Below are positions 6,322-6,844 of a DNA stretch of 6,844 bases, piece by piece. The first letter of the stretch is position 1; each line of letters starts with the position of its first letter. This stretch comes from Actinomycetes bacterium (GTDB taxonomy: Bacteria > Actinomycetota > Acidimicrobiia > Acidimicrobiales > Acidimicrobiaceae), in contig JAKAPB010000104.1 of NCBI GenBank assembly GCA_021823045.1, positions 1 through 6,844 of the forward strand, in the 5' to 3' direction. A program made the position numbers and the translations under genes. The notes beneath the pieces were generated by a model, which saw only the letters and a program-made list of their open reading frames with translations, was not told where the DNA came from and did not search any database.

Positions 6322-6844
6322 GTGTTTGAATCTGGCTGGTCGGATTCGACCAAAGCAGTTTCCATGGGGCGCAATCAGCAGATCATAAAGTCGGTAAATC
6401 CCCCGCTGATCTTCGCATCAACCTACCTCAAAGACGAATCAAGTGTGTATGGTCGACACGACAATTCAACTTGGCGTGCATTTGAGGAGGTAATCGGGGA
6501 ACTCGAAGGGGGATACGCAGTCTCATTCTCCTCGGGCCAAGCCGCCACGAGCGCTGTTTTGTCACTGCTCGACTCCGCTTCGAGGCTTTTCCTCGTCAAC
6601 GATAGCTACAATGGCACCCGGCTTCTCGTCGATTCACTCCAAAGCCGGGGTGTCCTCAGGCTCGAACTGCTTTCTCCGGAAGTTTCCTCCGATCCAATGC
6701 TTCTACCAGAGGCTGCTTCTGGGACCTCGGACCGAGCAGAACACAAGAACATGTGTTGGCTTGAAACTCCCTCAAACCCGATGCTGCGGATATACCCGCT
6801 GGATAAATGGGTATCCTTCAAGGAAGCCACCGGGGCGATGCTTG
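6322..6844 (+). CDS. PLP-dependent trans-sulfuration enzyme, cystathionine gamma-synthase/lyase type (3' end outside window)
   Basis: Members of this fold-type I family make or split cystathionine, linking cysteine and methionine metabolism; which reaction applies cannot be read here. The visible 174 residues include PPLIFASTY (27-35), the phosphate-binding YGR (43-45), the NST (48-50, usually NPT), the ELEGG (60-64), SSGQAATSAVL (70-80), the cofactor-stacking DSYNGTRLL (94-102) and ETPSNP (148-153), the last typical of cystathionine gamma-synthases and lyases. The PLP-binding lysine lies beyond the window. The GTG start is supported by GGGAGGG at 6309-6315, six bases upstream, and an in-frame TGA at 6304-6306 rules out extension. 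A Gln in SSGQAA, where Met is usual in this subgroup, recalls O-acetylhomoserine sulfhydrylases. The gene lies 70 bases after the DUF2469 gene, possibly as a new unit. Subtype is uncertain. Confidence 0.88.
   Translation, partial: MFESGWSDSTKAVSMGRNQQIIKSVNPPLIFASTYLKDESSVYGRHDNSTWRAFEEVIGELEGGYAVSFSSGQAATSAVLSLLDSASRLFLVNDSYNGTRLLVDSLQSRGVLRLELLSPEVSSDPMLLPEAASGTSDRAEHKNMCWLETPSNPMLRIYPLDKWVSFKEATGAML

Noticed and set aside
1..6844. Mobile element, CRISPR array, phage, toxin-antitoxin or defence system
   Set aside because: All frames are accounted for by housekeeping genes in conserved order, and no long repeats, transposase or array spacing are present.

Overview
The window is a stretch of bacterial chromosome in which every gene lies on the + strand. 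It reads: 3' end of smc, ftsY, ffh, rpsP, khpA (KH-domain RNA-binding protein), rimM, trmD, rplS, a DUF2469-family gene, and the 5' half of a PLP-dependent trans-sulfuration gene. The order smc-ftsY-ffh-rpsP-KH protein-rimM-trmD-rplS is a classic conserved block. Three features point to Actinomycetota: the SMC head has the wording DEVEAALDD and HQKRTMEVAD, FtsY has an N-terminal membrane anchor, and a DUF2469 gene is present, a family known from actinobacteria. Base composition looks moderate by eye, not the very high GC of Streptomyces or Mycobacterium. A deep or moderate-GC lineage such as Acidimicrobiia is therefore possible, but that is only an inference.

Region by region: 1-842 is the end of the chromosome-condensation ATPase SMC. 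Positions 843-1001 form a 159-base leader with no gene, holding a pair of direct repeats and a small hairpin. Positions 1002-3583 hold the two SRP GTPases, FtsY (membrane receptor) and Ffh (SRP54), separated by 86 bases. Positions 3584-3698 are the rpsP leader. Positions 3699-5887 are a tightly packed ribosome-maturation operon: S16, KhpA, the RimM 16S processing factor, the TrmD tRNA m1G37 methyltransferase and L19, the last overlapping trmD by four bases. Positions 5888-6251 hold a short spacer and the DUF2469 gene. After a 70-base gap, a cystathionine gamma-synthase/lyase-type gene runs off the right edge.

Functionally the block couples making ribosomes (S16, L19, RimM, TrmD, KhpA) to targeting nascent membrane proteins (Ffh, FtsY). 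It is a housekeeping region: I see no mobile element, CRISPR array, tRNA, rRNA, phage gene or defence system, and no convincing new system. The points most worth a second look are small: an apparent CTG start for rimM, a perfect 11-bp-arm palindrome inside the ftsY linker, direct repeats in the ftsY leader, and rplS lying directly beside the DUF2469 gene without the lepB and rnhB usually found between them.
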